Assembly (NCBI RefSeq): GCF_002531935.1
Contig: NZ_NWSV01000006.1
Coordinates: forward strand, 186,001-250,000
Origin: Rhizobium chutanense
Lineage (GTDB): Bacteria; Pseudomonadota; Alphaproteobacteria; Rhizobiales; Rhizobiaceae
Length of the DNA: 64,000 nucleotides
Direction: 5' to 3'
The stretch's first letter is position 1. Each line of letters starts with the position of its first letter. The notes under the pieces are model-generated. The model was not told the DNA's origin. It made no database searches and saw only the letters and a list, made by a program, of their open reading frames with translations. A program made the translations under genes and the position numbers. Shown here piece by piece: positions 36,091 to 45,310 of the stretch.

Positions 36091-37097
36091 GCCGCATCCG
36101 CCTTGCCGCGACCGGGGCGCGCTGTCGGCCCTGTGTCGCTGAGTGGCGGCGCCTTCATCGCGCTCGGCGTCTCCAGGTTCATATAATGGATGCGAAGCTG
36201 TTCGGCGCGGGCGCGTGCAACGGAATCCAGGATGACGCCGGCGGTGAACAGCATGAAGGAGATCATCATCAGCGCCATCGACAGCACCCAGGTCGGCATG
36301 CGGCTGACCAGGCCTGTCTGGAAATATTCCGCCAGCACCGGGGCCATGAAACCGAGGCTCGTCAGCATGAAGGCGGCGCTGATCGCGCTGAAGAAGGCGA
36401 AGGGCCGCGTCTCCTTCATCAGCATCGCGAACATCCAGAGGATCTTGGCGCCGTCGCGAAAGGTCGAAAGCTTGGAATGCGATCCTTCCGGCCGGCGGCC
36501 GTAATCGAGCTCCAGCTCGCTGACCGGCAGTTTCAGCCGGGAGGCGTGCACGGACATTTCGGTCTCGATCTCGAAGCCGCCCGACACCGCCGGGAAGCTT
36601 TTGACGAAACGGCGCGAGAAGGCGCGGTAGCCGGAAAAGATGTCGGTGAAATCGGGGCCGAAGATCATCCGATAGAGCAGGTTGAACAGCCGGTTGCCGA
36701 GCGCATGGCCCTGACGCCCGGCATCGTCATGCACGCCGCGCCGGGTGCCCACCACCATGTCGGCGCGCTCCGTCAGCAGCGTGCGCACCAGTTCCTCGGC
36801 ATCGGCGGGCGTATAGGTCCCGTCGCCGTCGGCGATGATATAGATGTCGGCCTCGATGTCGGCGAACATGCGGCGCACGACATGGCCCTTGCCTTGGCGC
36901 CGCTCGCGCACGACATGCGCGCCGGCAAGCATCGCCTGCAGCGCCGTCCCGTCGGTGGAATTGTTGTCGTAGACATGGATCGCCGCATCCGGCAGCGCCG
37001 CTCGAAAACCTCGCACGACAGGGCCGATCGTCGCGGCCTCATTATAGCAGGGAAGCAGGACGGCAATGTCCAGTTTATCGGTACGCGATCGGGCCAT
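36087..37097 (-). CDS. family 2 glycosyltransferase, GtrB/DPM-like
   Basis: The 336-residue protein has a GT-A domain with LLPCYNEAATIGPVV (residues 14-28), DNNSTDGT, and the metal site IADGDGTYTPADAEEL, followed by two C-terminal membrane helices (about residues 227-295: FFSAISAAFMLTSLGFM and WVLSMALMMISFML). It would make a polyprenyl-phosphate sugar at the cytoplasmic face. It is coupled to gtrA and divergent from a GT-C gene, forming a likely three-part system. Confidence 0.92.
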   Translation of the reverse strand: MARSRTDKLDIAVLLPCYNEAATIGPVVRGFRAALPDAAIHVYDNNSTDGTALQAMLAGAHVVRERRQGKGHVVRRMFADIEADIYIIADGDGTYTPADAEELVRTLLTERADMVVGTRRGVHDDAGRQGHALGNRLFNLLYRMIFGPDFTDIFSGYRAFSRRFVKSFPAVSGGFEIETEMSVHASRLKLPVSELELDYGRRPEGSHSKLSTFRDGAKILWMFAMLMKETRPFAFFSAISAAFMLTSLGFMAPVLAEYFQTGLVSRMPTWVLSMALMMISFMLFTAGVILDSVARARAEQLRIHYMNLETPSAMKAPPLSDTGPTARPGRGKADAA

Positions 37098-37256
37098 GAC
37101 TTTACTCGTTACACAAAAGCCGTGCCGAGCCTAAACCACCCGGCGTTAATAAGACCCTATGACGCAGGCGAAATCCGTGGCGGCGGCCAACAGCTTTACA
37201 CTTTCTTGATCGGCGGCGGCTAAGGTTTGGCATCTGGAAACGGACCGCTAACCACG

Positions 37257-39098
37257 ATGAACGCTGTGCAGCCGATCGCCAATGCATCATTCGCGACCGC
37301 CACCCCCAAGGGAAAAGTGTCCGCCCTGCTGACGCGGCTTTGGCCAACCGTCATTGCCTATAGCGTCATTTTTGCCGCGGTCATCCTCGTCGCCAAGTTT
37401 TACCGCGCCACCGATTATGTCGGCCCCGACAATGACGACGGAATGCGTCTCGTCGAGGTGCGCGATCTACTGGCCGGGCAAAGCTGGTTCGATCTGATGC
37501 AATACCGTCTTGGCATCGACGGCGGCACGCTGATGCACTGGTCGCGGCTGATCGATCTGCCGATCGCCTCGCTGATCCGGCTCTTTGGCCTGTTTGCGCC
37601 CCCCGAGACGGCCGAGGCGCTGGCACTCGCCGTCTGGCCCCTGTCGCTCATTCTGCCCGCCATGCTCGCCATGGCCGTTGCCGGCCGGCGAATCGGCGGG
37701 GTTGCCGGCATGCACATCAGTCTCGTCCTGACTGGTCTTGCCATCTATACCGGAAGCCGTTTCGCGCCGGGCGCCATCGACCATCACAATGCCCAGCTGG
37801 CTCTGGTCGCGACGATGGTAGCGATGCTGCTGGACCCGGAGCGTCGCGGCTGGAATTATGCGGTGGCCGGTATCGCGGCGGCCATCGCCATTGCCATCGG
37901 CGCCGAGACGACACCCTTCGTCGCTGCCGTCTGCCTGACCGTTGCCCTGCTCTGGGCATGGGAGGGTGAAAACGTCGCCGTCGCCGCTCGTTCCTTCGGA
38001 CTGGCGCTGGCGATTGCGATCAGCATCCTCTTTGTCGCAACGGTGCCGCCCCGGCTTTATTCGATGGTCACCTGCGATAATCTCTCGCTCGGTTACTACA
38101 GCCTGGCGGCGATCGGCGGCGGACTATTGCTGTTTTCAGCAGTTTTTGCGAGCCGCCTGCGCCGGCCCATGCGCTTTGCGGTGCTGGCCGTCGTCGGCGC
38201 CGGCGTTCTCGGTTCGGCTGTTGTGATCGCCCCGCAATGCCTGAGCAATCCGCTGGCCGGTCTCGATCCGATGCTGGTCGAACTCTGGCTGAGGAATGTT
38301 ACGGAAGCGCAGTCGATTTTCGGCCTCGCACGGACCGATTCCTTTTCGGTCGGCGCCTTCTATGCGGCGGGTCTGTTCGGCATCGCCGTCTGCATCTTCC
38401 GCATCATCAGGCGCGACCGCACCCAGATTCACCTGATCCTGTTCGTCCTGCTCGCCACGAGCTGGGCCATCGCGCTGGTCCAGGTGCGCGGCTCCACCTT
38501 CTCGAACCTGCTTTCCATTCTGCCGCTTGCTTTGCTGATCATCGATGTCAGGCGCATCTCCAACGACGACAATGAGAATGTCGCCGCCGCCTTCGTCTAT
38601 GTCGTGACCGTGCTCGCAAGCGTTCCGGCCGCCTGGGCTGTTGGCGGCGGGCTTGTGTCGCGGCAGGTGGAAAATGATGTGCAGAAGCAGGCGGCGGCAA
38701 AAGAGCATTCCTGCAAATCGAAAGCAGCGCTGGCGCCGCTTGCCGGGCTTCCGGCCGGGCTGATCGCCGCCCCGTCGGAAATGGGCGTGCCGATCCTCCG
38801 CTTCACGGAAAACCGGGTTCTCTCCGCCCCCTATCACCGCAATCAGGGTGGCATGCTGACGGAATTGCATATCGGCCTGGCGGAGCCGCAGGAGGCGGAA
38901 GCCTTCCTGAAAGGCGCCGGCGTCACGATGCTGGCCTTCTGCCAGGATGACCCGCAGACGCGTCAACTCGCCCAGCTGAAGCCGGATGGGCTCTATGCCG
39001 AGCTCGGCAAGGGGAATATCCCGCCCTATCTGGAGCCGCTGCCGAAGGCGCCGGATGCCGGCGTTCAGTTCTTTCGCTATCGGCCGGCGGCGAATTGA
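37257..39098 (+). CDS. GT-C fold integral membrane glycosyltransferase (STT3/ArnT-like)
   Basis: The 613-residue protein has about 11-12 membrane helices in the first ~460 residues and a soluble C-terminal domain. Its first outside loop carries PDNDDGMRL (residues 57-65), placed like the catalytic acidic motif of oligosaccharyltransferases, and a second loop has AIDHHNAQLAL (Asp175, His176, His177), like the DHH motif of STT3/PglB. The C-terminus lacks an obvious WWDYG motif, so it may be a single-sugar transferase rather than a true oligosaccharyltransferase. Substrate donor is probably the polyprenyl sugar made next door. Confidence 0.75.
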   Translation: MNAVQPIANASFATATPKGKVSALLTRLWPTVIAYSVIFAAVILVAKFYRATDYVGPDNDDGMRLVEVRDLLAGQSWFDLMQYRLGIDGGTLMHWSRLIDLPIASLIRLFGLFAPPETAEALALAVWPLSLILPAMLAMAVAGRRIGGVAGMHISLVLTGLAIYTGSRFAPGAIDHHNAQLALVATMVAMLLDPERRGWNYAVAGIAAAIAIAIGAETTPFVAAVCLTVALLWAWEGENVAVAARSFGLALAIAISILFVATVPPRLYSMVTCDNLSLGYYSLAAIGGGLLLFSAVFASRLRRPMRFAVLAVVGAGVLGSAVVIAPQCLSNPLAGLDPMLVELWLRNVTEAQSIFGLARTDSFSVGAFYAAGLFGIAVCIFRIIRRDRTQIHLILFVLLATSWAIALVQVRGSTFSNLLSILPLALLIIDVRRISNDDNENVAAAFVYVVTVLASVPAAWAVGGGLVSRQVENDVQKQAAAKEHSCKSKAALAPLAGLPAGLIAAPSEMGVPILRFTENRVLSAPYHRNQGGMLTELHIGLAEPQEAEAFLKGAGVTMLAFCQDDPQTRQLAQLKPDGLYAELGKGNIPPYLEPLPKAPDAGVQFFRYRPAAN

Positions 39099-39121
39099 CG
39101 CCGCCAGCTGTCGGGCAGTCT

Positions 39122-39367
39122 TTAGTGGGAAACGCGCGGCGCGCGGCGAAGACGCGCACTGGCGTAGAGGCCGAGAACGAAGAGCATAAGGCCGCCATTA
39201 TAGCCGAGAACGGCATAGACGAATGCCAGAATTGACACCGGCCCGGGCGAGGTGATCGCCGCTACCGCGAATGTCATTCCGATCAGCGCGGCGACCAACG
39301 CGATCGCGGCGGCCGAGCGCATTTGCCCGGCGCTGACGCCCAATGCTGCTGCTGTGAGAATAATCAT
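39122..39367 (-). CDS. small membrane protein, unknown
   Basis: The 81-residue protein is strongly hydrophobic with two to three membrane helices (residues 1-13, 17-38, 44-70) and a basic C-terminus SARLRRAPRVSH, which should face the cytoplasm. GGGAAGGTGCTGAA precedes the ATG at 39367. I recognise no family. It converges with the GT-C gene with a 23-bp gap. Confidence 0.6.
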   Translation of the reverse strand: MIILTAAALGVSAGQMRSAAAIALVAALIGMTFAVAAITSPGPVSILAFVYAVLGYNGGLMLFVLGLYASARLRRAPRVSH

Positions 39368-39665
39368 TTCAGCACCTTCCCAGAGATAACGAGGGGAAGC
39401 ATAGGAAGCGCCAGCTAACGAAGACTTACCGGCCATCGCAGCAGAAAAGCCTTTGTATTGCGGTGGTTAGCAATCCCTTTCGTGTAAAACGCGAATTGTA
39501 ACTATCCGTTCCGCAACCAAACGAATTAAGTGATTTCGCTGTCGGTCGCCACGCCGTCCAGGCTCGACGACGACATCGGCCCGCTGACAATTTCAATAGC
39601 CGGGAAAACGGCGTCGGCATTGATGTCGACCTTCCCGTTTGCCGCCGATGCGCTAGAAAGAAGGA

Positions 39666-41246
39666 ATGAGCAATGTCTTCGACAGCGATTCGCCGACCAA
39701 CCTTGCCGAATATTCGGTTTCGGAGCTTTCCGGCTCGATCAAGCGCACCGTCGAAACGGCCTTTGACCAGGTTCGCGTGCGCGGCGAAATATCGGGCTAT
39801 CGTGGTCCGCACTCCTCGGGCCATGCCTATTTCGCGCTGAAGGACGACCGTGCCCGCATCGACGCCGTCATCTGGAAGGGCACCTTCTCGCGGCTGAAGT
39901 TTCGCCCGGAAGAGGGCATGGAGATCATCGCGACCGGCAAGGTCACGACCTTTCCCGGTTCCTCCAAATATCAGATCGTCATAGAGACGCTGGAGCCGGC
40001 CGGCACCGGCGCGCTGATGGCGCTGATCGAGGAGCGCAAGCGCAGGCTCGGTACCGAAGGCCTGTTCGACGCCGCCCGCAAGAAGCGGCTGCCCTTCATG
40101 CCCCGCGTGATCGGCGTCGTCACCTCGCCGACCGGCGCCGTCATCCGCGATATCCTCCACCGCATCTCCGATCGTTTTCCCGTGCATGTCATCGTCTGGC
40201 CGGTGAAGGTCCAGGGCGAAGGATCAGGCGAGGAGGTGGCGAACGCCATCCGCGGCTTCAACGCGATGGAGCCGGCCGGTGCCGTCCTGCGCCCGGACGT
40301 GCTGATCGTCGCCCGCGGCGGCGGCAGCCTGGAAGATCTCTGGAGCTTCAACGACGAAGTTGTCGTGCGCGCCGCCGCCGAAAGCCGGATACCGCTGATC
40401 TCGGCGGTCGGACACGAAACCGACTGGACGCTGATCGATTATGCCGCCGATGTCCGCGCGCCGACGCCAACAGGGGCTGCGGAAATGGCGGTGCCTGTTA
40501 AGGCGGAACTCGAGGCGCAGCTTGCGGCTCTTGCCGCGCGCCTGCAAGGCTGCATGAATCGGCAGATGGATCAGCGCCGCCAGTCCGTCCGCGCCCTGAT
40601 GCGGGCCTTGCCGTCGCTCGATCAGCTTCTCGCCCTGCCGCGCCGTCGTTTCGACGAGGCGGCGGCCGGCCTCGGCCGCGGGTTGGAACTCAACACCATC
40701 AACAAACGCCGCGGCTTCGAGCGTGTCGCCTCGCATCTGCGCCCTGATGTGCTCTCCAACCGCATCGCCGAGCGCCGCCAGACCCTGAACGAGCGCATGG
40801 TGCGGGCCGAACGCATGGTCGAGCGGCTGATCAACCGCTCGACATCGCGCGTCGAGCGCGCCGAGGCCATCCTCGCCTCGCAGCCGGCACGGTTGAAGAC
40901 CCAGACCGACCGCAGTCGCGAACGCCTCGGCAATCTTTCGCGTCATGCCGATACGGCGATCCGCCATCAGCTGACGCGCGCCCGCGCCGAACTTTCCGCG
41001 CAGGACCGCGTGCTGCAGTCGCTGTCCTACAAAAACGTGCTGAAGCGTGGCTACGCCGTCATCCGCGACGACGATAACAGGCCGGTCTCGCAGGCCGCTA
41101 GCCTCTCTGCCGGCATGGGCATCGCCATCGAATTCGCCGACGGTCGCGTCGGCGCGATGACCACGGAAGGTGGCGTCCCGCCAGCCGGCGCCAAGAAGCG
41201 CGGCGCAAAACCCGCAGACGCACCGAAGCAGGGAAGCCTGTTCTAG
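39666..41246 (+). CDS. xseA: exodeoxyribonuclease VII large subunit
   Basis: The 526-residue protein has an N-terminal OB fold ([20 protein letters not shown] in part), the catalytic middle domain with [34 protein letters not shown] and [17 protein letters not shown], and a long coiled-coil that binds XseB. It degrades single-stranded DNA in repair. It is longer than E. coli XseA because of the extended coiled-coil and a C-terminal basic tail. ATG at 39666 with GAAAGAAGG directly before it. Confidence 0.96.
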   Translation: MSNVFDSDSPTNLAEYSVSELSGSIKRTVETAFDQVRVRGEISGYRGPHSSGHAYFALKDDRARIDAVIWKGTFSRLKFRPEEGMEIIATGKVTTFPGSSKYQIVIETLEPAGTGALMALIEERKRRLGTEGLFDAARKKRLPFMPRVIGVVTSPTGAVIRDILHRISDRFPVHVIVWPVKVQGEGSGEEVANAIRGFNAMEPAGAVLRPDVLIVARGGGSLEDLWSFNDEVVVRAAAESRIPLISAVGHETDWTLIDYAADVRAPTPTGAAEMAVPVKAELEAQLAALAARLQGCMNRQMDQRRQSVRALMRALPSLDQLLALPRRRFDEAAAGLGRGLELNTINKRRGFERVASHLRPDVLSNRIAERRQTLNERMVRAERMVERLINRSTSRVERAEAILASQPARLKTQTDRSRERLGNLSRHADTAIRHQLTRARAELSAQDRVLQSLSYKNVLKRGYAVIRDDDNRPVSQAASLSAGMGIAIEFADGRVGAMTTEGGVPPAGAKKRGAKPADAPKQGSLF

Positions 41247-41273
41247 GACCGTTCCCGCGTAGCGTTTTTGCTT

Positions 41274-41540
41274 AAAACAGAGATAGCGCATAGCCACCCG
41301 CCCTCGTCCTTCGAGGCTCCGGCCTGCGGCCTCCGTGCCTCAGGATGAGGGCTGATCGTGGTGCCCTGGAGCTGGCACGCCGTCTCTTCGGTCTCATTCT
41401 GAGGCACGCCCGCCCATCCAACAATGCCGCTTCGTCTCCCCTTGAGCCGAGTCGCCACCTCTCTCCAGCCTCATCCTGAGGTGCCCCGCAGGGGCCTCGA
41501 AGGACGGGGCTGGCCACCGGCGTCTGCTCCGGTTTTAACA
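41274..41540. repeat. RIME-like intergenic repeat block
   Basis: The 347 bp between xseA and marR contain no gene but a repeat block. Two palindromic units face each other: 41298-41352 (CCCTCGTCCTTCGAGGCTC ... GCCTCAGGATGAGGG) and 41465-41512 (CCTCATCCTGAGGTGC ... GGCCTCGAAGGACGGGG). A diverged half (CTCATTCTGAGGCACG) lies between at about 41393. This sequence type is widely repeated in rhizobial genomes and was described as a Rhizobium-specific intergenic mosaic element. Confidence 0.85.
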
Positions 41541-41593
41541 GGCCCGCGCCTCGATAAATCAGCGTCCGCAAAATGCTGTCGGTGATCAGATAA

Positions 41594-42091
41594 TTATTCG
41601 AAATCGGACAGGAATTTCTTGAGCAGCCGGTCGAATTCGGCCTTGTCTTCGGCTGTCAGGTTGCGCGTCAGCCGCTGCTGGTTAGCGACATGGGCGCCGA
41701 CCGCTTCCTCCACGGCTGCGAGCCCCTTATCCGTCAACGCGATCAGCACGCTGCGTCGGTCTTCCGGATTGAGGATGCGCTCGACGAAGCCGGCCTTTTC
41801 CAGCTGGTCGATCCGGTTCGTCATCGTGCCCGAGCTGACCATCGTCATCTCCAGAAGCTCGCCCGGCGAAAGCCGGTGCGGTGCGCCGGAGCGACGAAGT
41901 GTGGCCAGAACGTCGAAGGCCGAGGTGGACAGCCCGTGCTTCAGCAGCACGGCTTCGACTTCGCGGCCGAGATGGGTGCCGAGGCGCTTCAGGCGCCCGA
42001 GGATGCCCATCGGTTCGACGTCGAGGTCCGGCCGCTCGCGCCGCCATTGCGCCAGGATCCTGTCGACGTGATCTTGCTTCTCTTCATCCAT
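41594..42091 (-). CDS. MarR-family transcriptional regulator
   Basis: The 165-residue protein has the MarR winged helix-turn-helix: TSAFDVLATLRRSG, GELLEMTMVSSGTMTNRIDQLEKAGFVER, and the wing NPEDRRSVLIALT. It is divergent from an EamA exporter and the 81 bp between them holds a perfect 18-bp palindrome, so it most likely represses both itself and the exporter until a ligand binds. The predicted transcript start is at or next to the ATG, suggesting a leaderless message. Confidence 0.92.
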   Translation of the reverse strand: MDEEKQDHVDRILAQWRRERPDLDVEPMGILGRLKRLGTHLGREVEAVLLKHGLSTSAFDVLATLRRSGAPHRLSPGELLEMTMVSSGTMTNRIDQLEKAGFVERILNPEDRRSVLIALTDKGLAAVEEAVGAHVANQQRLTRNLTAEDKAEFDRLLKKFLSDFE

Positions 42092-42097
42092 GCCACA

Positions 42098-42144
42098 TTG
42101 ATACCAGTAGATATCTTGACGTCAAGATAAGATGCGCTATATTG
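42098..42144. promoter_or_regulatory. shared divergent promoters and MarR palindrome
   Basis: The 18-bp perfect palindrome TATCTTGACGTCAAGATA is at 42112-42129. On the plus strand its TTGACG (42117-42122) is followed after 16 bp by TATATT (42139-42144). On the minus strand TTGACG (42125-42120) is followed after 16 bp by TATCAA (42103-42098). One operator thus covers the -35 boxes of both divergent promoters. Confidence 0.75.
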
Positions 42145-42172
42145 AATTTGTCTTGACATAGAGATTCTTGAT

Positions 42173-43096
42173 ATGAAGATAAATTCGCGCTATTTCGCCG
42201 ATGTGCTGACGACCGCCGTCGCTCCCGCCATCTGGGGCAGCACCTATTTCGTCACGACATCCTTCTTGCCGCAGGGCTATCCGCTGACGGTCGCCATGCT
42301 GCGCGCTCTGCCGGCAGGCCTGCTTCTGCTGCTGATTGTCCGGACGCTGCCGACGGGCGTCTGGTGGGGCCGCGCCTTCATTCTCGGCGCGCTGAACTTC
42401 TCGTTTTTCTGGGCGATGCTCTTCGTTTCTGCCTATCGCCTGCCGGGTGGCGTCGCGGCCACGGTCGGCGCCGTGCAGCCGCTGATCGTCATCGCCTTGT
42501 CGCGTCTCTTCCTCGGCAGGCCGATCAGCTTCCTCGCCGTCGTCGCCGGCCTGATCGGCATGGCGGGCGTCGGACTGCTGATGCTGACGCCGAATGCGGC
42601 GCTCGACCCGGTCGGCGTCGCCGCTGGTCTCGCCGGTGCCGTCTCCATGGCTTTCGGCACGGTGCTGACCCGCCATTGGCGGCCGCCCGTTTCCAGCCTG
42701 ACCTTCACATCATGGCAATTGACTGCGGGCGGCATTCTGCTCGTGCCCGTCGCCTTGCTGTTGGAGCCGGCACTCCCGGTGCCGACGGCAGCCAATATTC
42801 TCGGCATCGCCTGGCTCGGCCTCATCGGTGCGGCCTTCACCTATCTGCTCTGGTTCCGCGGCCTGTCGCGCATCGAACCTTCGGCCGCCGCATCGCTCGG
42901 CTTCCTGAGCCCCGTTGTCGCGACTTTGCTTGGCTGGCTCGCGCTCGGCCAGAGTCTGGCGCCGGCGCAGATTACCGGCTTCGCCATGGTGCTTGCCAGC
43001 GTCTGGCTCAGTCAGCGCGCGATGATGCCGAAGACGGGCGGTGTCAGGCCCATTCGCCCTGCCGCATCACCGGCACCCGCGAACCATCCGGTGTGA
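42173..43096 (+). CDS. EamA-family exporter, 10 TM
   Basis: The 307-residue membrane protein has two EamA repeats: WGSTYFVTTSFLP in helix 1, RLPGGVAATVGAVQPLIVIALSR at the end of repeat 1, and SRIEPSAAASLGFLSPVVATLLGW in repeat 2. It is related to YdcZ/PecM-type exporters, which often pair with divergent MarR-type regulators, as here. It overlaps the following minus-strand aminopeptidase gene convergently by 53 bp. Confidence 0.92.
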   Translation: MKINSRYFADVLTTAVAPAIWGSTYFVTTSFLPQGYPLTVAMLRALPAGLLLLLIVRTLPTGVWWGRAFILGALNFSFFWAMLFVSAYRLPGGVAATVGAVQPLIVIALSRLFLGRPISFLAVVAGLIGMAGVGLLMLTPNAALDPVGVAAGLAGAVSMAFGTVLTRHWRPPVSSLTFTSWQLTAGGILLVPVALLLEPALPVPTAANILGIAWLGLIGAAFTYLLWFRGLSRIEPSAAASLGFLSPVVATLLGWLALGQSLAPAQITGFAMVLASVWLSQRAMMPKTGGVRPIRPAASPAPANHPV

Positions 43097-44297
43097 CGCC
43101 GTCGATATCGACCTTATCGGAGCCGATCATCCAGTCGATATGGATCAGGCTGGAATTGCCGCCCTGCGCCTTGATCTGCTCCTGGCTCAGCGAAGCGCCG
43201 TCGAGGAAGCACTTGGAATAGCACTGGCCGAGCGCGATGTGGCAGGAGGCGTTTTCATCGAACAGCGTGTTGTAGAACAGGATGCCGCTGGCCGAGATCG
43301 GCGAGGAATGCGGCACCAGCGCCACTTCGCCGAGCCGGCGTGCGCCCTCGTCGGTATCGAGCACCTTGTTCAACACCTCTTCGCCGCGCGAGGCCTTGGC
43401 CTCGACGATGCGCCCGCCCTCGAAACGCACCTGGATATTGTCGATCAGCGTGCCCTGGTGCGAAAGCGGCTTGGTGCTCGACACATGGCCTTCGACACGC
43501 AGCGCATGCGGCGTGGTGAAGACTTCCTCGGTCGGGATGTTCGGATTGCAGGTCACGCCGTTCTTGGCGGTGGAAGCACCGCCGTGCCATTCGTGCCCGT
43601 CGGCAAGGCCGACCGTCAGGTCGGTGCCCGGTCCCTTGAAATGCAGCGAGGCGAAGCGTTCGCCGTTCAGCCAGGCGGAGCGCTTGGCAAGATTGGCATT
43701 GTGCTCGGCCCAGGCGGCGACGGGATCGCTGACATCGACGCGCGAAGCGGCAAAGATCGCCTTGGCGAGCTTGGCGACCGCGATCGGTTCCGGATCGTCG
43801 GGGAAAACCACCTTGGCCCAGGACGGGTTGGGATAGGAGACGATGTTCCAGTTGATGTCGAAATTCGAGATCTTTTCCAGCGCCGGCTTGTAGGCGGTGG
43901 ACATGGCACGATTGGCGCGGCCGACCTTGCCGGCATCCTGCGCCGACAGCAGCAGCGGATTGTCGCCTGATACCGCAAGGCGGGCCGCTCCGTTGGCATA
44001 GGCCTTGGCCATGCCTTCGTAGAGCCAGCCGGAGGCACGGTCGAAACTCTCGTCGCTGCCATACTGATAGCGCGCCAGCGTCGTTTCCTCGTCGGAATAG
44101 AAGGCGGTCACCAGTCCGGCGCCGGCCTGGTAGGCCTGTTTGGTGATCAGGCGAACCAGCGGCAGCGCCACGACGGGGGCGGTGATCACCAGATCCTGAC
44201 CCCTCTGCAGCTGCAGCCCGACCTTTACGGCGACTTCCGCAAGCTTTTCCAGCTTGTCGGGATCAATGGTGTTCTGGCTCTGGGGCATGAAAGTCAT
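43044..44297 (-). CDS. M29-family (AmpS/PepS-type) metalloaminopeptidase
   Basis: The 417-residue protein has the metal ligands of M29 aminopeptidases in order: Glu257/Glu258 in TEEVFTTPH, Glu324 in LGEVALVPHSSP, His353 in ENASCHIALGQ, and His386/Asp388 in SLIHIDWMIGS. Two co-catalytic metals activate water to remove N-terminal residues from peptides. Two starts three codons apart (44297, 44288) are possible. Confidence 0.94.
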   Translation of the reverse strand: MTFMPQSQNTIDPDKLEKLAEVAVKVGLQLQRGQDLVITAPVVALPLVRLITKQAYQAGAGLVTAFYSDEETTLARYQYGSDESFDRASGWLYEGMAKAYANGAARLAVSGDNPLLLSAQDAGKVGRANRAMSTAYKPALEKISNFDINWNIVSYPNPSWAKVVFPDDPEPIAVAKLAKAIFAASRVDVSDPVAAWAEHNANLAKRSAWLNGERFASLHFKGPGTDLTVGLADGHEWHGGASTAKNGVTCNPNIPTEEVFTTPHALRVEGHVSSTKPLSHQGTLIDNIQVRFEGGRIVEAKASRGEEVLNKVLDTDEGARRLGEVALVPHSSPISASGILFYNTLFDENASCHIALGQCYSKCFLDGASLSQEQIKAQGGNSSLIHIDWMIGSDKVDIDGVTPDGSRVPVMRQGEWA

Positions 44298-44327
44298 GGT
44301 TCAACCTGCCTTCTGTCATCGACGCTA

Positions 44328-44397
44328 GAGCAATTCCAGGAAAAGTGCCAAGCGGTTTTCTCAGGCAAAGCGCGAAGCGCTTTTGCCGGGAATTGCG
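44328..44397. repeat. rhizobial palindromic repeat (GAGCAATTCC type)
   Basis: Outer arms CAATTCC (44331-44337) and GGAATTG (44389-44395) enclose AGGAAAAGTG, GGTTTTC and a further AAGCGC-GCGCTT hairpin. It has the same design as the repeats near 30.7, 34.5 and 35.6 kb. It lies upstream of the aminopeptidase gene. Confidence 0.75.
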
Positions 44398-44547
44398 TAG
44401 ATTCAAAAAGATTGGAGCGGTTCTGCGCTTCCCTCAAAAGCTGAATCACTCCAAGAGGATGGAAGACTTAGACCCGTTTGCGGCGAAAATGAAGCGTCCT
44501 GCTGGCGAATTGAAGCGGCCGGATATCTGTCCGGCCGCTGCCGGAGG

Positions 44548-45231
44548 TCAAGCGGCGGCAGGCTGCCTGAGCAGGATCGAGCTGTGTTTCTCGAGGAATT
44601 CCGTCAGCCGCTGTGGGTAATCCTCGCCAACGCAGTTCTTGACGCTCGCCCGCGCCGCCAGCGCCTTGCGCCAGCGCTTGACCCGCTCAAGGCCGTCGAA
44701 GATGCCGCTATCGCCCAACGTGTCGAAGAGATCGAAATAACGAAAGACCGGCGCGAAGACGGCATCGACGAGGCTGAAGCTGCTGCCGGCGAAATAGGGT
44801 CCGTCGGTCAGCGCGCCGTCGATCGTCGCGAATTTCGAAATCAGCGCCTTGCGCTTGGCCTCCAGCTGCACCGCATCCTGCGCCGTTTCATAACCCCAGA
44901 GGTCGGAAAGCACGGAGGAGCCGAATTCCATCCAGCCGCGATGACGGGCGCGGATGAGCGGATCGGCGGGATGCAGGGCAGCACCCGCCTGCGTTTCCTC
45001 CAGATATTCGCAGATGACGCTGCTTTCGAACAGCACGGCCTCGCTGCCATCCTCCTCCTCGATCTTGAGCAGCGGCACCTTGCCGAGCGGCGAGATCTTC
45101 AGGAACCAGTCCGGCTTGTCGGCAAGATCGATATTGATGCGCTCGAAGGCTACGCCCTTTTCAAGGAGAGCGATGGCGGCGCGCTGCACATAGGGGCAGA
45201 GATGATGGCTGATGAGGGTAAGTCTGCTCAT
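44548..45231 (-). CDS. glutathione S-transferase family protein
   Basis: The 227-residue protein has a thioredoxin-like N-terminus with SHHLCPYVQRAA (Cys12-Pro-Tyr) and the glutathione-binding FESSVICEYLEE, then a helical C-terminal domain. It is close to the omega/DHAR-like class with a catalytic Cys. CCAGGAGATTTCC precedes the ATG. A MarR-type gene is divergent, 79 bp away, and probably controls it. Confidence 0.93.
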   Translation of the reverse strand: MSRLTLISHHLCPYVQRAAIALLEKGVAFERINIDLADKPDWFLKISPLGKVPLLKIEEEDGSEAVLFESSVICEYLEETQAGAALHPADPLIRARHRGWMEFGSSVLSDLWGYETAQDAVQLEAKRKALISKFATIDGALTDGPYFAGSSFSLVDAVFAPVFRYFDLFDTLGDSGIFDGLERVKRWRKALAARASVKNCVGEDYPQRLTEFLEKHSSILLRQPAAA

Positions 45232-45253
45232 GGAAATCTCCTGGTCACAATCC

Positions 45254-45303
45254 ATGCAAATGCATCTAATATCGCTTGCGGCAGAATTCAAGATAGATGT
45301 AAT
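45254..45303. promoter_or_regulatory. candidate MarR operator between GST and marR genes
   Basis: ATGCAAATGCAT (45254-45265) is a near-palindrome. A second inverted copy of its core, TGCATTT, appears at about 45305 just before the marR ATG. The short intergenic space (79 bp) and symmetry suggest a shared operator; which bases are bound is not certain. Confidence 0.45.
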
Positions 45304-45310
45304 TGCATTT

